Below, piece by piece: positions 7,501 through 13,334 of a stretch of 14,567 nucleotides of DNA. Source of the stretch: Gulosibacter massiliensis (GTDB lineage Bacteria; Actinomycetota; Actinomycetes; Actinomycetales; Microbacteriaceae); contig CAMDKN010000010.1 of the NCBI GenBank assembly GCA_945901035.1, positions 1 through 14,567 of the forward strand, written 5' to 3'. The notes under the pieces were generated by a model, which searched no databases, was not told the DNA's origin, and saw only the letters and a list, made by a program, of their open reading frames with translations. Numbering within the stretch: position 1 is the stretch's first letter; each line of letters starts with the position of its first letter. The translations under genes and the position numbers were made by a program.

Positions 7501-8208
7501 TTCGGACGCAACGTCGCTGAGGTTGGCAATGGCGAGTGTGGGGACAACCGTCGCGCTGTCGAGGTGAGCAATCAGCCCGTGCAATCGGTCGAGAGCGCCG
7601 TTCGGTCGGAAGGACCCGTTGTCGTTGGTGAGCGCGACGAACGCCCGCTCGTCCAGCGCAATCCCGAACTGCAGGGCGAGTTCGCGGGCGAGCGCAGGGT
7701 TCAGGTGCAGTGCGCCCGTGAGTTGCACCTCCAGATCGTCGCCCTTGCGGTGCATCGAAATCGGTCGCACCAGCATCGGTGCAGTGAAGTGAGCGTCACC
7801 GTTCGTCCACGACACCAATCCGACGGCGAGAAAGACCGAATCGATCCCCCGAGCGGCGGCCAACTCGACCGCTTTGTCGTTGATGCGCGACGCGCGTTGG
7901 CGAGCGCGGTGCAGGGCGACATCGTCGCGAACGAGGTTTCGCAGAAGTGTAGGCGTTCCCGCAAAGAATCGCGCGAGGCCGCCCGGGTGTCCGGTGCTCA
8001 GTTCAACCGCGTTGCCGGTGGGGAAATGCAACAGGGGTTTGACCCCACCGAGGGCCGCGAGTTCGTCACGCCATTCTTCCCACACCGACTGGGCGACGTT
8101 CGTGACGGTGGCGGAGGGATTTCCTGTGGTCAGATTCGACGGGTCATCAAACTCGGACAGCGCGCGGGAAAGATCGCCTGTCCAGTCGTTTTCATACCGC
8201 TCCGACAC
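4573..8208 (-). CDS. Large SF1 helicase-like protein with degenerate ATPase motifs and C-terminal nuclease-like domain
   Basis: A 1211-residue protein built like actinobacterial SF1 (DNA2/NAM7-like, DUF4011-type) helicase-nucleases. After an N-terminal region (1-280), a Q-motif-like LLLDADPEQE (285-292) leads to the motif I position TPSGSGAT (309-316), where the P-loop Lys is Ala315. VLVVGPRR (333-340) is motif Ia-like. A long helical insertion spans about 380-800. The motif II position reads VVILVDAG (827-834), with Asp832 followed by Ala instead of Glu. GDP (855-857) lacks the usual following Gln. SYR (898-900), RDRVIFALGFG (1030-1040) and IAVTRATRHLTVIS (1065-1078) correspond to motifs IV-VI and are well kept. 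The end (about 1120-1205) resembles the PD-(D/E)xK-like domain of this family: AIDIDDN (1151-1157), then RPAMLARCGWRYVRVHELQLF. The start is GTG at 8208 behind a leaderless-type promoter. ATP hydrolysis looks unlikely; the role is unknown. Confidence 0.8.
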   Translation of the reverse strand: MSERYENDWTGDLSRALSEFDDPSNLTTGNPSATVTNVAQSVWEEWRDELAALGGVKPLLHFPTGNAVELSTGHPGGLARFFAGTPTLLRNLVRDDVALHRARQRASRINDKAVELAAARGIDSVFLAVGLVSWTNGDAHFTAPMLVRPISMHRKGDDLEVQLTGALHLNPALARELALQFGIALDERAFVALTNDNGSFRPNGALDRLHGLIAHLDSATVVPTLAIANLSDVASEMVAASRILDHPLLDTIGGNTNSGRLVTESHAAVDPGNSDTRSLDTDSLLLDADPEQERIVAHIVAGNSIVVGTPSGSGATQTIVNAVGELIRSGKRVLVVGPRRARLDDIRRRFRGLGLDGLGASPATLKADLIRSISRIEKTAVPNTMDVDAALLRMRSVIADYRTALNQPDPRFRVSVLDAIRELARLTNTTDAVNEVSLTVDTVIALTSTMDEVVSMILAAADLGQFQSAQIHSPWATAHFTDSEHAKAAFAAASRLDGVSLSTLDAMATEILQPTPLGTGVTFDDLKFRLDTLRRVSGTLDKFTPELFDRSIDDFVSAFAPKTRDSAMPGNQRRRLKKLAKEFQRPGAHVPDMFEALSAARDARQGWNSLVNAAYRPAVPAGFLGLGEHLDEVLSDLATLNTVLGRNLSSEPRAVVTALVSALAQDTVSIDTVQERSTITEAMRGRGLEGLLTAFSGRIVTRDIITAELQLAWWRGVLEAIISDRRQLLGADTTILDRLEQDFRLVDQAHITGNAHKLAHSLAEAWRIALVDLPDESAAIKTALTVGPITARNLASVAPILTDILAPVWCVSPYSVSSLAVVQQFDVVILVDAGAISVAEAAPAISRGKQIVAFGDPVTDHPTPFTITPDDELDAGVAARSILSELARILPTHAMTMSYRPLGTGLAAQIAQHLYSGGLRSWPLASTSLGELGLSFITIDGKGPLDEKTGRIEATASELDAIVANVVEHATLHPEQSLMVVSASALTVARVQDAIQSALPANRTLQDFFARHEDTPFVVLSLHQASAVTRDRVIFALGFGRSPHGRVLSDLGALSTDSGERLVAIAVTRATRHLTVISALSTAELREERMSRGVRLLGEFIDDTLAFVPEPANQHHLLNDLGERLSKRGATLLTDVPGIPLAARIGDACVAIDIDDNIMPMTLREGLRIRPAMLARCGWRYVRVHELQLFLSPDLVADHIERVLRDGQETP

Positions 8209-8220
8209 GTTCTTACGCTA
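8209..8220 (-). promoter_or_regulatory. Leaderless-type promoter (-10 TAGCGT) of the helicase-like gene
   Basis: Minus-strand TAGCGT (8215-8220) is followed by AAGAAC and then GTG at 8208, again six bases. It lies beyond the FN3-gene terminator, so the helicase-like gene is probably its own transcription unit. Confidence 0.45.
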
Positions 8221-8232
8221 GTCGGAACCCCG

Positions 8233-8285
8233 CAAAATCAAGGGAACCACTCCGATACGGCCACAAACGGTAAGGGAGCGGTTCC
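8233..8285 (-). terminator. Intrinsic terminator after the FN3/RCC1 gene
   Basis: On the minus strand GGAACCGCTCC pairs with GGAGTGGTTCC (11 bp including one G-U; plus-strand arms 8275-8285 and 8243-8253). The loop is about 21 nt and the 3' side continues CTTGATTTTG. It begins 7 bp after the gene's stop codon. The long loop and imperfect T-run make it moderate rather than strong. Confidence 0.6.
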
Positions 8286-8291
8286 GATGGG

Positions 8292-11200
8292 TTAGGAGAC
8301 GGGTACGACCATCCGGCTCGGCTCGCTGGACCCGAGTTTGGACTTCGCAACAACCGTGACCGTCCACTTCGTCGCCCCGGGCATCTTGCTGAAGTTCGCC
8401 GATGTCCCCGTGACGGTCTTTGTCAGGGTCTTGTTTCCCTTTTTCAGAGTCACCGTGTACTTTGTCACCGGATTCCCTCCGTTGTAGGTCGGCGCGCTCC
8501 ACGAGACCGTCACGTTCCCGTGCGAGGGCGACACCGCGCGCGCGTTCACAACGGGTAACGGGGCGGCGCCCTTTACCTGGAGCGATACAGCCCCGGTCGA
8601 CACAACGCCCATTCCGCGGATCAGGTAGCGACCCGATTTCGTTGCGCACACCGTGAGTGTTGCGATTCCGTTCGCGCCCACCGTGGCCGCGAGCTTCGCT
8701 CCCTTGCACTTCTGGGTGGCTCCGGCGGGGGGCGCAATCGACACCGTGGCCCCAACTGCGCTGCGTGTGCTGCGGCCGTCCGCCGAGACAGATCCGCTGG
8801 TTTTCAGGGTCAACGTGACGAGCGATCCCGCCACTGGCTCGGTCGTGATGACGGGTGTTTCCACCCACGGCATGTCCTCAAGAACGAATTCCGCGTCGCC
8901 GTCACCCAGGGGGCCAGACGCGCGTTGGATGAGAATTCCGTCGTTGTATTCGACCAACACTCGGGATTCGTCGGAGGAGTATCCCGAGAGATAAACCTCG
9001 CCGTATTCGTTCGTCACACCGCTCGTGACGGTCTCCGGAGCGGTGAACAGCGCACCGTCCACCGAAGCAGACGCGGACAGGGCGGTGACACTCACCGTGG
9101 CGCCCACGACGGGTAGTCCGTTTGACAAGACGACTCGAACCGTGTGTGTTGATTGAGACGGTTCGGGCGGCAACGTGATGACCGAATCGGTTGAGAAACC
9201 GATGGTGGTGGTCGCTTCGTAGTTCGCGATGGCACCGCCCAACAACTGAACGTCCCGGAGTGTCACGTCGACGGGGCCTGCGGGAATGAACGGGAAGGTT
9301 GCCCGCCCATCGACGGTCAGACCGTAGTCGAGCGCCGACTCGAACGACCCGTCCCGCTTTCGCCACGTGACCTGGCCGCCGTAAACCGGTTGACCGTCGG
9401 CGTCGCGAACGGCGATTGTGTGGGACACGAGCCCGGTCGTATAGGCGGTGATTGTTTCGGAGAAGGACGACGTTCCCGCGGCGTTCACTGCGCTGAGCCG
9501 AATCGCGATCGCCGAACCCACAGCAAGTCCCGTCAGAATCGCCGAAGTTTCGCCGGCAGAGACGGTTCTGGAACTCCACGTGGTTCGGTCAGTGCTCCAG
9601 TCCAGTTGGTAACTCAACACGGGTTCGTGCGGCGACGACACGGGTCGCCACGCAACGGTCACCGAATTGGCTGTACTCGCCGAAACCGTCGGGGTACCGG
9701 GTCGCTGGGGTGGCAACGCGGTCGATACCGCGAGGACGTCAGATCTCGGTCCGGTTCCCGCCGAACTCGTCGCCGAGACGCGAACCTCGGCGGTCGACAG
9801 CGCCGCCAGTTCGGGTGACGTCCAACTGTTAACCCCAGCAGCAATCGGCACGGTTGTCCATGAACCGTCAGTCAAACGCCAGTCCAGCAGGTAGCCGCTC
9901 AGTGCGAAGTCCCCCGCGTGAGGTGTCGCCCACGACACCGTTACGGTGCGGGCGGTGCGAGCGGTCTGTGTCAGATTCGTCACCGTGGCGGGTGCTGCGG
10001 CTGAACGAACGGTCCACGGTCCGAACGCGGGGACGATCTTGGGGACAGTGGTCGACGAGACGCCCAGGCGCAAATCGCCGATATTGCCCCAACAGTAGAC
10101 GGTCGCGGAAACCCCGATGGCACACGATCTTTTGATCCCCCCGACTTCGTCGTCATTCTCTGCCAGTCGAACGATTGGTTCGGGGAGACGCGCTGTGGTG
10201 ATTCCGGCAGAAAAACTGCCGTCGCCAAGCTGACCGACATCGTTCGACCCGCCACATTTCACCGTGCCGTCCATAATCACCGCGCACCAATGTCCGGGAT
10301 AAGCCTGGATCTCGACAACGTCGGTGAGTCCGGCAATTGTCGAAAAAGCCACACCGATATTGTCAAAACAAATCACCGAATTCTGCATGGTGAGTGCACA
10401 CGTTCCCCCACTGTGCGCGTCAAGTTGCCGAGCGGTGGGTGCTGCTGGGTTCGAAGCCCAGCGGTAAGAAATGGCGCCGGCCGTGAGGCAGGTGATTGTG
10501 TCATCCCACTGAATAGCGCAAAGACCATCGAGGTCCTTTACCCCCCGAAGTTGGAGCGCCGGGGTAAGAAGGTGCTTGCCAAAACGGTCATTGCTCCAGC
10601 GCCCCCAGCACCACACCTCTTTGCTGTCGGAAAGAGCACAGCCCGTGTTGCCGGAGACCGAGATATCCACGATGTTCTCGGGCAGTCCTTCAACCACAAA
10701 GTTCCCCGCCGGCATGCCGGCGTATCCCAGCCCCTGCTGACCCTGCTCGTTAGATCCACTGATACACACCACGCCTCGGGACTTCGAGAGAACACACGAA
10801 AGGTCGATGTACCACCTCTGGGCATAGCCAACCCGCTTGGTAACATCCGTGACACGAACCGACGGCAATATCCTGTTCGGATCGTCGATGTCCGTTCCCG
10901 ACTGGTAAACCTTCGTTCCGTCGACGCAGTTGAATCGACCGGATGGATCTGCGGCACACGTTCCAAATTGGTTGGAAACGAATTCCTCACCAATTCCCAG
11001 CACCGACGCGGGGCCGGTACCGTTCGCGTTGACGGCCGCCACACGGAGTTCGTAGTCTCGACCCGCCTCGAGTCCGGTCACGGTAGCGGATCGCACGGTC
11101 GATACCCCGTCATTGAATATGGTCCACGACCCGCCTGCAACGCGATGTTCGATGGCGTAGTCCGTGATGGACGAAGACCCAGGGCCTCGAGGCGCGTCCC

Positions 11201-11378
11201 ACGACAACGCGACCGAACGTGGCCCGTTGCCGTCATAGCGCACCGACGGAATGGGTCCGGGTGCGTCGACCCCCGCAGCACCAGCGGGCGAACCCGTCAG
11301 TTGGGCGGGAACCACGATGAGCGCGGCGAGGAGGAAGCCAAGTGCCCGTGACACTCGTTGCTGAGTAATTGTGTGCAT
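8292..11378 (-). CDS. Secreted multidomain protein: FN3 - seven RCC1-like repeats - 2 x FN3 - CarboxypepD/Ig-like - FN3
   Basis: A 1028-residue exported protein. The signal peptide spans about 1-36 (basic start, hydrophobic 13-24, AGAAG near the likely cleavage). FN3 domain one covers about 38-127. Residues 137-450 hold seven RCC1-like units, each with Cys pairs exactly ten apart: 141/151, 195/205, 247/257, 287/297, 327/337, 365/375 and 419/429. They include WCWG, CGGSNDVGQLGDG and YCWG signatures. FN3-like domains follow at about 461-556 and 558-648. Two carboxypeptidase-regulatory/Ig-like modules follow (about 650-735 and 742-830). A further beta module (about 840-937) has Cys891 and Cys911, and a last FN3 covers about 938-1028. 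There is no LPxTG motif, C-terminal TM or catalytic motif, so it is probably released or held by binding. Adhesion or glycan binding is inference only. The ATG at 11378 has a leaderless-type promoter. Confidence 0.85.
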   Translation of the reverse strand: MHTITQQRVSRALGFLLAALIVVPAQLTGSPAGAAGVDAPGPIPSVRYDGNGPRSVALSWDAPRGPGSSSITDYAIEHRVAGGSWTIFNDGVSTVRSATVTGLEAGRDYELRVAAVNANGTGPASVLGIGEEFVSNQFGTCAADPSGRFNCVDGTKVYQSGTDIDDPNRILPSVRVTDVTKRVGYAQRWYIDLSCVLSKSRGVVCISGSNEQGQQGLGYAGMPAGNFVVEGLPENIVDISVSGNTGCALSDSKEVWCWGRWSNDRFGKHLLTPALQLRGVKDLDGLCAIQWDDTITCLTAGAISYRWASNPAAPTARQLDAHSGGTCALTMQNSVICFDNIGVAFSTIAGLTDVVEIQAYPGHWCAVIMDGTVKCGGSNDVGQLGDGSFSAGITTARLPEPIVRLAENDDEVGGIKRSCAIGVSATVYCWGNIGDLRLGVSSTTVPKIVPAFGPWTVRSAAAPATVTNLTQTARTARTVTVSWATPHAGDFALSGYLLDWRLTDGSWTTVPIAAGVNSWTSPELAALSTAEVRVSATSSAGTGPRSDVLAVSTALPPQRPGTPTVSASTANSVTVAWRPVSSPHEPVLSYQLDWSTDRTTWSSRTVSAGETSAILTGLAVGSAIAIRLSAVNAAGTSSFSETITAYTTGLVSHTIAVRDADGQPVYGGQVTWRKRDGSFESALDYGLTVDGRATFPFIPAGPVDVTLRDVQLLGGAIANYEATTTIGFSTDSVITLPPEPSQSTHTVRVVLSNGLPVVGATVSVTALSASASVDGALFTAPETVTSGVTNEYGEVYLSGYSSDESRVLVEYNDGILIQRASGPLGDGDAEFVLEDMPWVETPVITTEPVAGSLVTLTLKTSGSVSADGRSTRSAVGATVSIAPPAGATQKCKGAKLAATVGANGIATLTVCATKSGRYLIRGMGVVSTGAVSLQVKGAAPLPVVNARAVSPSHGNVTVSWSAPTYNGGNPVTKYTVTLKKGNKTLTKTVTGTSANFSKMPGATKWTVTVVAKSKLGSSEPSRMVVPVS

Positions 11379-11390
11379 GGGCCAAAGTTA
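11379..11390 (-). promoter_or_regulatory. Leaderless-type promoter (-10 TAACTT) of the FN3/RCC1 gene
   Basis: Minus-strand TAACTT (11385-11390) is followed by TGGCCC and then ATG at 11378, the window's recurring six-base arrangement. No Shine-Dalgarno-like purine run lies in front of the ATG. Confidence 0.5.
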
Positions 11391-11419
11391 GACCGAACCT
11401 CGGACACGTTATTTTTCAC

Positions 11420-11432
11420 AGTGCCGCTGGAG
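11420..11432. repeat. Exact 13-bp copy of the tRNA-Arg 3' end (att-like direct repeat)
   Basis: AGTGCCGCTGGAG at 11420-11432 recurs at 11495-11507, where eleven of its bases are the 3' end of the tRNA-Arg gene. The copies are in direct orientation 75 bp apart. Duplicated tRNA 3' ends are the hallmark of site-specific integration, but no integrase gene lies between the copies, so at best this is a relic or a site fragment. Confidence 0.5.
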
Positions 11433-11457
11433 CGAACAAGTCCAGTGGACTTGTTCG
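11433..11457. repeat. Perfect 12-bp inverted repeat with one-base centre
   Basis: CGAACAAGTCCA, one central base, then its exact reverse complement. It directly abuts the tRNA-end copy and lies 55-79 bp upstream of the FN3-gene start. It could be a bidirectional stem-loop terminator for tRNA-Arg, but no T-run follows on either strand. Alternatively it could be an operator, or an arm site of an integration system. Confidence 0.7.
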
Positions 11458-11496
11458 TGATACTCGACTGGTCACCAAGTCAACCGTTTTAAGGAG

Positions 11497-11568
11497 TGCC
11501 GCTGGAGGGACTCGAACCCCCAACCCTTTCCTTAGGACGGAACTGCTCTTCCATTGAGCTACAGCGGC
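11497..11568 (-). tRNA. tRNA-Arg (anticodon CCT)
   Basis: The minus strand folds as a 72-nt cloverleaf: acceptor GCCGCTG/CAGCGGC (7 bp), D-stem GCTC/GAGC with AATGGAA loop, anticodon stem GTTCC/GGAAA (outermost pair G-A mismatched), loop GTCCTAA with CCT at 34-36 (codon AGG), T-stem GGGGG/CCCTC with loop TTCGAGT, and discriminator A; CCA is not encoded. It starts 28 bp after the HNH gene on the same strand. Confidence 0.92.
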
Positions 11569-11596
11569 GACCTCACCAGTAAACCACGAGCGGGTT

Positions 11597-12088
11597 CTAG
11601 GCCGCGAGGTACTCGCTCCACGCGGGGACGTCGCGGTCGATGCCGCGGACGAGCCACGCCGTTCCGTGGGGCTGACGCGGTTGAGAATTGAGTGTCCAGC
11701 CGAGTTCCCGCAGGGTGCGATCGGCTTTCTGGTTGTTACACCGCACGCAGCAGGCGACGAGATTTTCCCAACTGTCCGATCCACCGCGCGATTTCGGTTG
11801 GACGTGGTCGATGGTGTTCGCGGTGTTGCCGCAATACGCACAGCGGTTGTTGTCTCGGCGCAAAACCCCGCGCCGGGTGAGCGGGACACCTTTGGTCATG
11901 GGCACACGAACGTAACGGCTGAGGATGATGACGCTCGGCCGGTCCCACAAACCCGAGATTCCAAAGACGGGGTGGTCCGGCTCGTGGGCGAGTATGTTCG
12001 CTTTTCCGGTCATTACCAAAACGAGTGCGCGGCGGTACGAAACACCGGCGAGCGGTTCATAGCCTGCGTTGAGGACGAGGGTTCTCAT
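11597..12088 (-). CDS. HNH endonuclease-family protein
   Basis: A 163-residue protein of the small HNH family found widely in actinobacteria, whose biological role is unsettled. The core is CAYCG (C83, C86), then IDHVQPKSRGG with Asp94-His95, the ENL with Asn109, and CCVRCNN with C114/C117. This gives a ββα-metal fold with a structural zinc held by two CxxC pairs. An N-terminal region (1-70) with LVLNAGYEPL and a VIILSRYVRVP strand is family-typical. The ATG at 12088 has a good ribosome-binding site (AAGGA about six bases upstream), preceded by a 7-bp hairpin. Nothing suggests restriction-modification or homing: there is no methyltransferase or intron nearby, and neighbours are a tRNA and a wall peptidase. 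All catalytic residues appear intact. Confidence 0.88.
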   Translation of the reverse strand: MRTLVLNAGYEPLAGVSYRRALVLVMTGKANILAHEPDHPVFGISGLWDRPSVIILSRYVRVPMTKGVPLTRRGVLRRDNNRCAYCGNTANTIDHVQPKSRGGSDSWENLVACCVRCNNQKADRTLRELGWTLNSQPRQPHGTAWLVRGIDRDVPAWSEYLAA

Positions 12089-12102
12089 GGTGGTCCTTTC
12101 GT

Positions 12103-12121
12103 TCCCACATGGCCTGTGGGA
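12103..12121 (-). promoter_or_regulatory. Hairpin in the 5' leader of the HNH gene
   Basis: Minus-strand TCCCACA-GGCCA-TGTGGGA is a perfect 7-bp stem with a five-base loop, ending a few bases before the AAGGA ribosome-binding site. It could tune translation, protect the 5' end, or be a repressor operator. Confidence 0.4.
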
Positions 12122-12158
12122 TGTCGGGCTGTGTTGATCGTCGCTCGTGCCTTAACCG

Positions 12159-12187
12159 AAAAAGGCACCGTCGCTATCGACGATGCC
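12159..12187 (-). terminator. Strong intrinsic terminator
   Basis: Minus-strand GGCATCGTCG, tetraloop ATAG, CGACGGTGCC (10 bp with one T-G pair) is followed at once by TTTTT. It lies 176 bp after the C40 peptidase stop and 71 bp before the HNH start. It either ends the peptidase mRNA with a long 3' UTR, or ends a separate small RNA, or is the switch element of an HNH leader. Confidence 0.75.
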
Positions 12188-12327
12188 CCTTCTTATCCGC
12201 GCCCTGGTCGGGGCGCATCGGTACTCGGACTTATCGGGTGTTCCCAGTCGAAACCTCGGGGTGAGGTTCGGTGGGGCCCGTCAAGTCCGTTACGGACACG
12301 AGGTGTGATGTTCACATTTACAGACTA
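12159..12327 (-). other. Candidate structured RNA / leader between C40 and HNH genes
   Basis: A stretch of about 170 bp without a plausible ORF holds four perfect or near-perfect hairpins in a row on the minus strand: GTCCG/CGGAC (12285-12297), AACCTC/GAGGTT (12252-12268), GCGCCC/GGGCGC (12199-12216) and the terminator (12164-12187). A TAGTCT box at 12322-12327 could start a transcript of about 155 nt. I could not match it to a known riboswitch or to the 6C RNA, whose C-rich loops are absent. Confidence 0.3.
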
Positions 12328-12363
12328 CGCCCGTGGCGCGCCGAGTTCGGTATTGCCGTGAGG

Positions 12364-13143
12364 TTATATTCCGAGGCGGACGATGTAGAAGTTGGACGTC
12401 CAAATCTTTCGGATGCTGACGACGCCTCCGGCGGCGGGTGCGTCGAGAATCTTGCCGTTGCCGGCGTAGATGCCGTTGTGACCGGAAATCATGACGATGT
12501 CACCGGGGCGCGCGTCGGAGAGTCGGATCGGTTTCCCGATCGCCCCCTGTGCCGCCGCGCTGTGCGGAAGTTCCACACCGAACTGGGAGTAGACGAACAT
12601 GACAAATCCGGAACAGTCGAATCCGGATGGGGTTGCGCCACCAAACCGATAGGGGACTCCGACGTACTTTTTGGCAACGTCGAACACCTTGGACAAACTG
12701 AAATCGGGGTACGGCGGGTTCTTGAGATAGTCGGCCGCAGACGGCCCGTTGTAGGGCGGGTAATTGACCTGTCCCGCCGCCGCTAACCGCTCGAGGTGAG
12801 CCTGGCTAGTCGCGCGGAAAGTGGATTGTTCGACGGCAAGGGCTGTGCCACCCGTTGTTGTCAGATCCTGAGTCGCTTCGCTTGCGGCGATGATTTCGGG
12901 GCTGAACGCGTAAGCGGGCAGAGACACTGTTCCCACCAATGCGCTGACCAACGCGAAGACGGAAGCTTGGCGAGCAGCGTCACTCTGTACCGCGGTGCGA
13001 ACGACCCGTCCGACCGCCGGGCGTGCAATCCGGCTGACGCGGGCGAGGAAACGGAATGCGTCGCCGATTGCTAAAGCGGTAGTGTGACCGATTCGGAAGA
13101 AAGCGTTGTTCAAGAGATATCCCCTGAGCCCGAGGCGCTTCAC
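12364..13143 (-). CDS. Secreted NlpC/P60 (C40) peptidoglycan peptidase
   Basis: A 259-residue cysteine peptidase, expected to cut D-Glu-mesoDAP/Lys-type bonds in stem peptides outside the membrane. One hydrophobic segment (61-78) ends in AYA at 77-79, a good signal-peptidase site. It is preceded by an unusually long basic N-region of about 60 residues. A linker (80-150) leads to the catalytic domain (151-259): VGVPYRFGG, GFDCSGF with Cys177, LPHSAAAQG, RPGDIVM, GHNGIYAGNG with His222, and ILDAP with Asp234 as third residue. That position is His in many members but acidic (Glu) in mycobacterial RipA, so activity is plausible. There is no LysM or SH3 domain. The start is GTG at 13143 with AAGGA seven bases upstream; TTG at 13113 is the alternative. 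Confidence 0.88.
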   Translation of the reverse strand: MKRLGLRGYLLNNAFFRIGHTTALAIGDAFRFLARVSRIARPAVGRVVRTAVQSDAARQASVFALVSALVGTVSLPAYAFSPEIIAASEATQDLTTTGGTALAVEQSTFRATSQAHLERLAAAGQVNYPPYNGPSAADYLKNPPYPDFSLSKVFDVAKKYVGVPYRFGGATPSGFDCSGFVMFVYSQFGVELPHSAAAQGAIGKPIRLSDARPGDIVMISGHNGIYAGNGKILDAPAAGGVVSIRKIWTSNFYIVRLGI

Positions 13144-13193
13144 CTCCCCGTCCTTGGTTTTGTTGAACTATTCGACGACGGGGAAATCGGGCT

Positions 13194-13209
13194 TCGAACA
13201 GTTGTTCTG
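13194..13209. promoter_or_regulatory. Possible LexA/SOS-box-like palindrome
   Basis: TCGAAC-N4-GTTCTG matches ten of the twelve fixed bases of the mycobacterial-type SOS box TCGAAC-N4-GTTCGA. It lies about 50-65 bp upstream of the C40 gene start. The half-match on one side makes this tentative. Confidence 0.22.
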
Positions 13210-13322
13210 TGTGCGCGGTGGCGCGTTCGGAACTCTTTCAATCTACCAAGCGATTGAGCGCCGGGGTCGAAGGAGGCCTTCGGCGTGGCAAAACCCCCGA
13301 AGCTCAGCCATTGTGGATTGTT

Positions 13323-13334
13323 TAGACTGGGGAA
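13323..13334 (+). promoter_or_regulatory. Leaderless-type promoter (-10 TAGACT) of serC
   Basis: TAGACT (13323-13328) is followed by GGGGAA and then ATG at 13335. The spacing equals that at the other leaderless candidates. The GGGG could instead act as a poor ribosome-binding site if the real transcript starts further upstream. Confidence 0.45.

Noticed and set aside
8233..8285. Inverted repeat at the end of the FN3/RCC1 gene as an IS end or attachment site
   Set aside because: It sits 7 bp past the stop codon, forms an 11-bp stem with T-rich 3' flank on the gene's strand, and no target duplication or transposase is present, so a terminator is the simpler reading.
6322..8295. 657-codon open frame on the plus strand opposite the helicase-like gene
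   Set aside because: It is very Arg/Gly/Glu-rich with no recognisable motif, and lies antisense to a gene with clear family motifs. Long antisense frames are expected in high-GC DNA with strong third-position bias.
10290..11351. 353-codon plus-strand open frame opposite the FN3/RCC1 gene
   Set aside because: The composition is Arg-rich and motif-free; the minus-strand frame has a signal peptide, regular Cys pairs and domain signatures.
11597..12088. HNH gene as part of a restriction-modification or defence cassette
   Set aside because: No methyltransferase, ATPase or toxin partner is adjacent. The protein belongs to a small HNH family that is widespread in actinobacteria and sits among housekeeping genes.
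13144..13334. c-di-AMP (ydaO-type) riboswitch upstream of the C40 peptidase
   Set aside because: Such riboswitches often precede actinobacterial wall peptidases, so I looked. The 191-bp gap has only a 6-bp CTTCGG/CCGAAG hairpin and lacks the GGGTGAAT-type conserved segments of that class.
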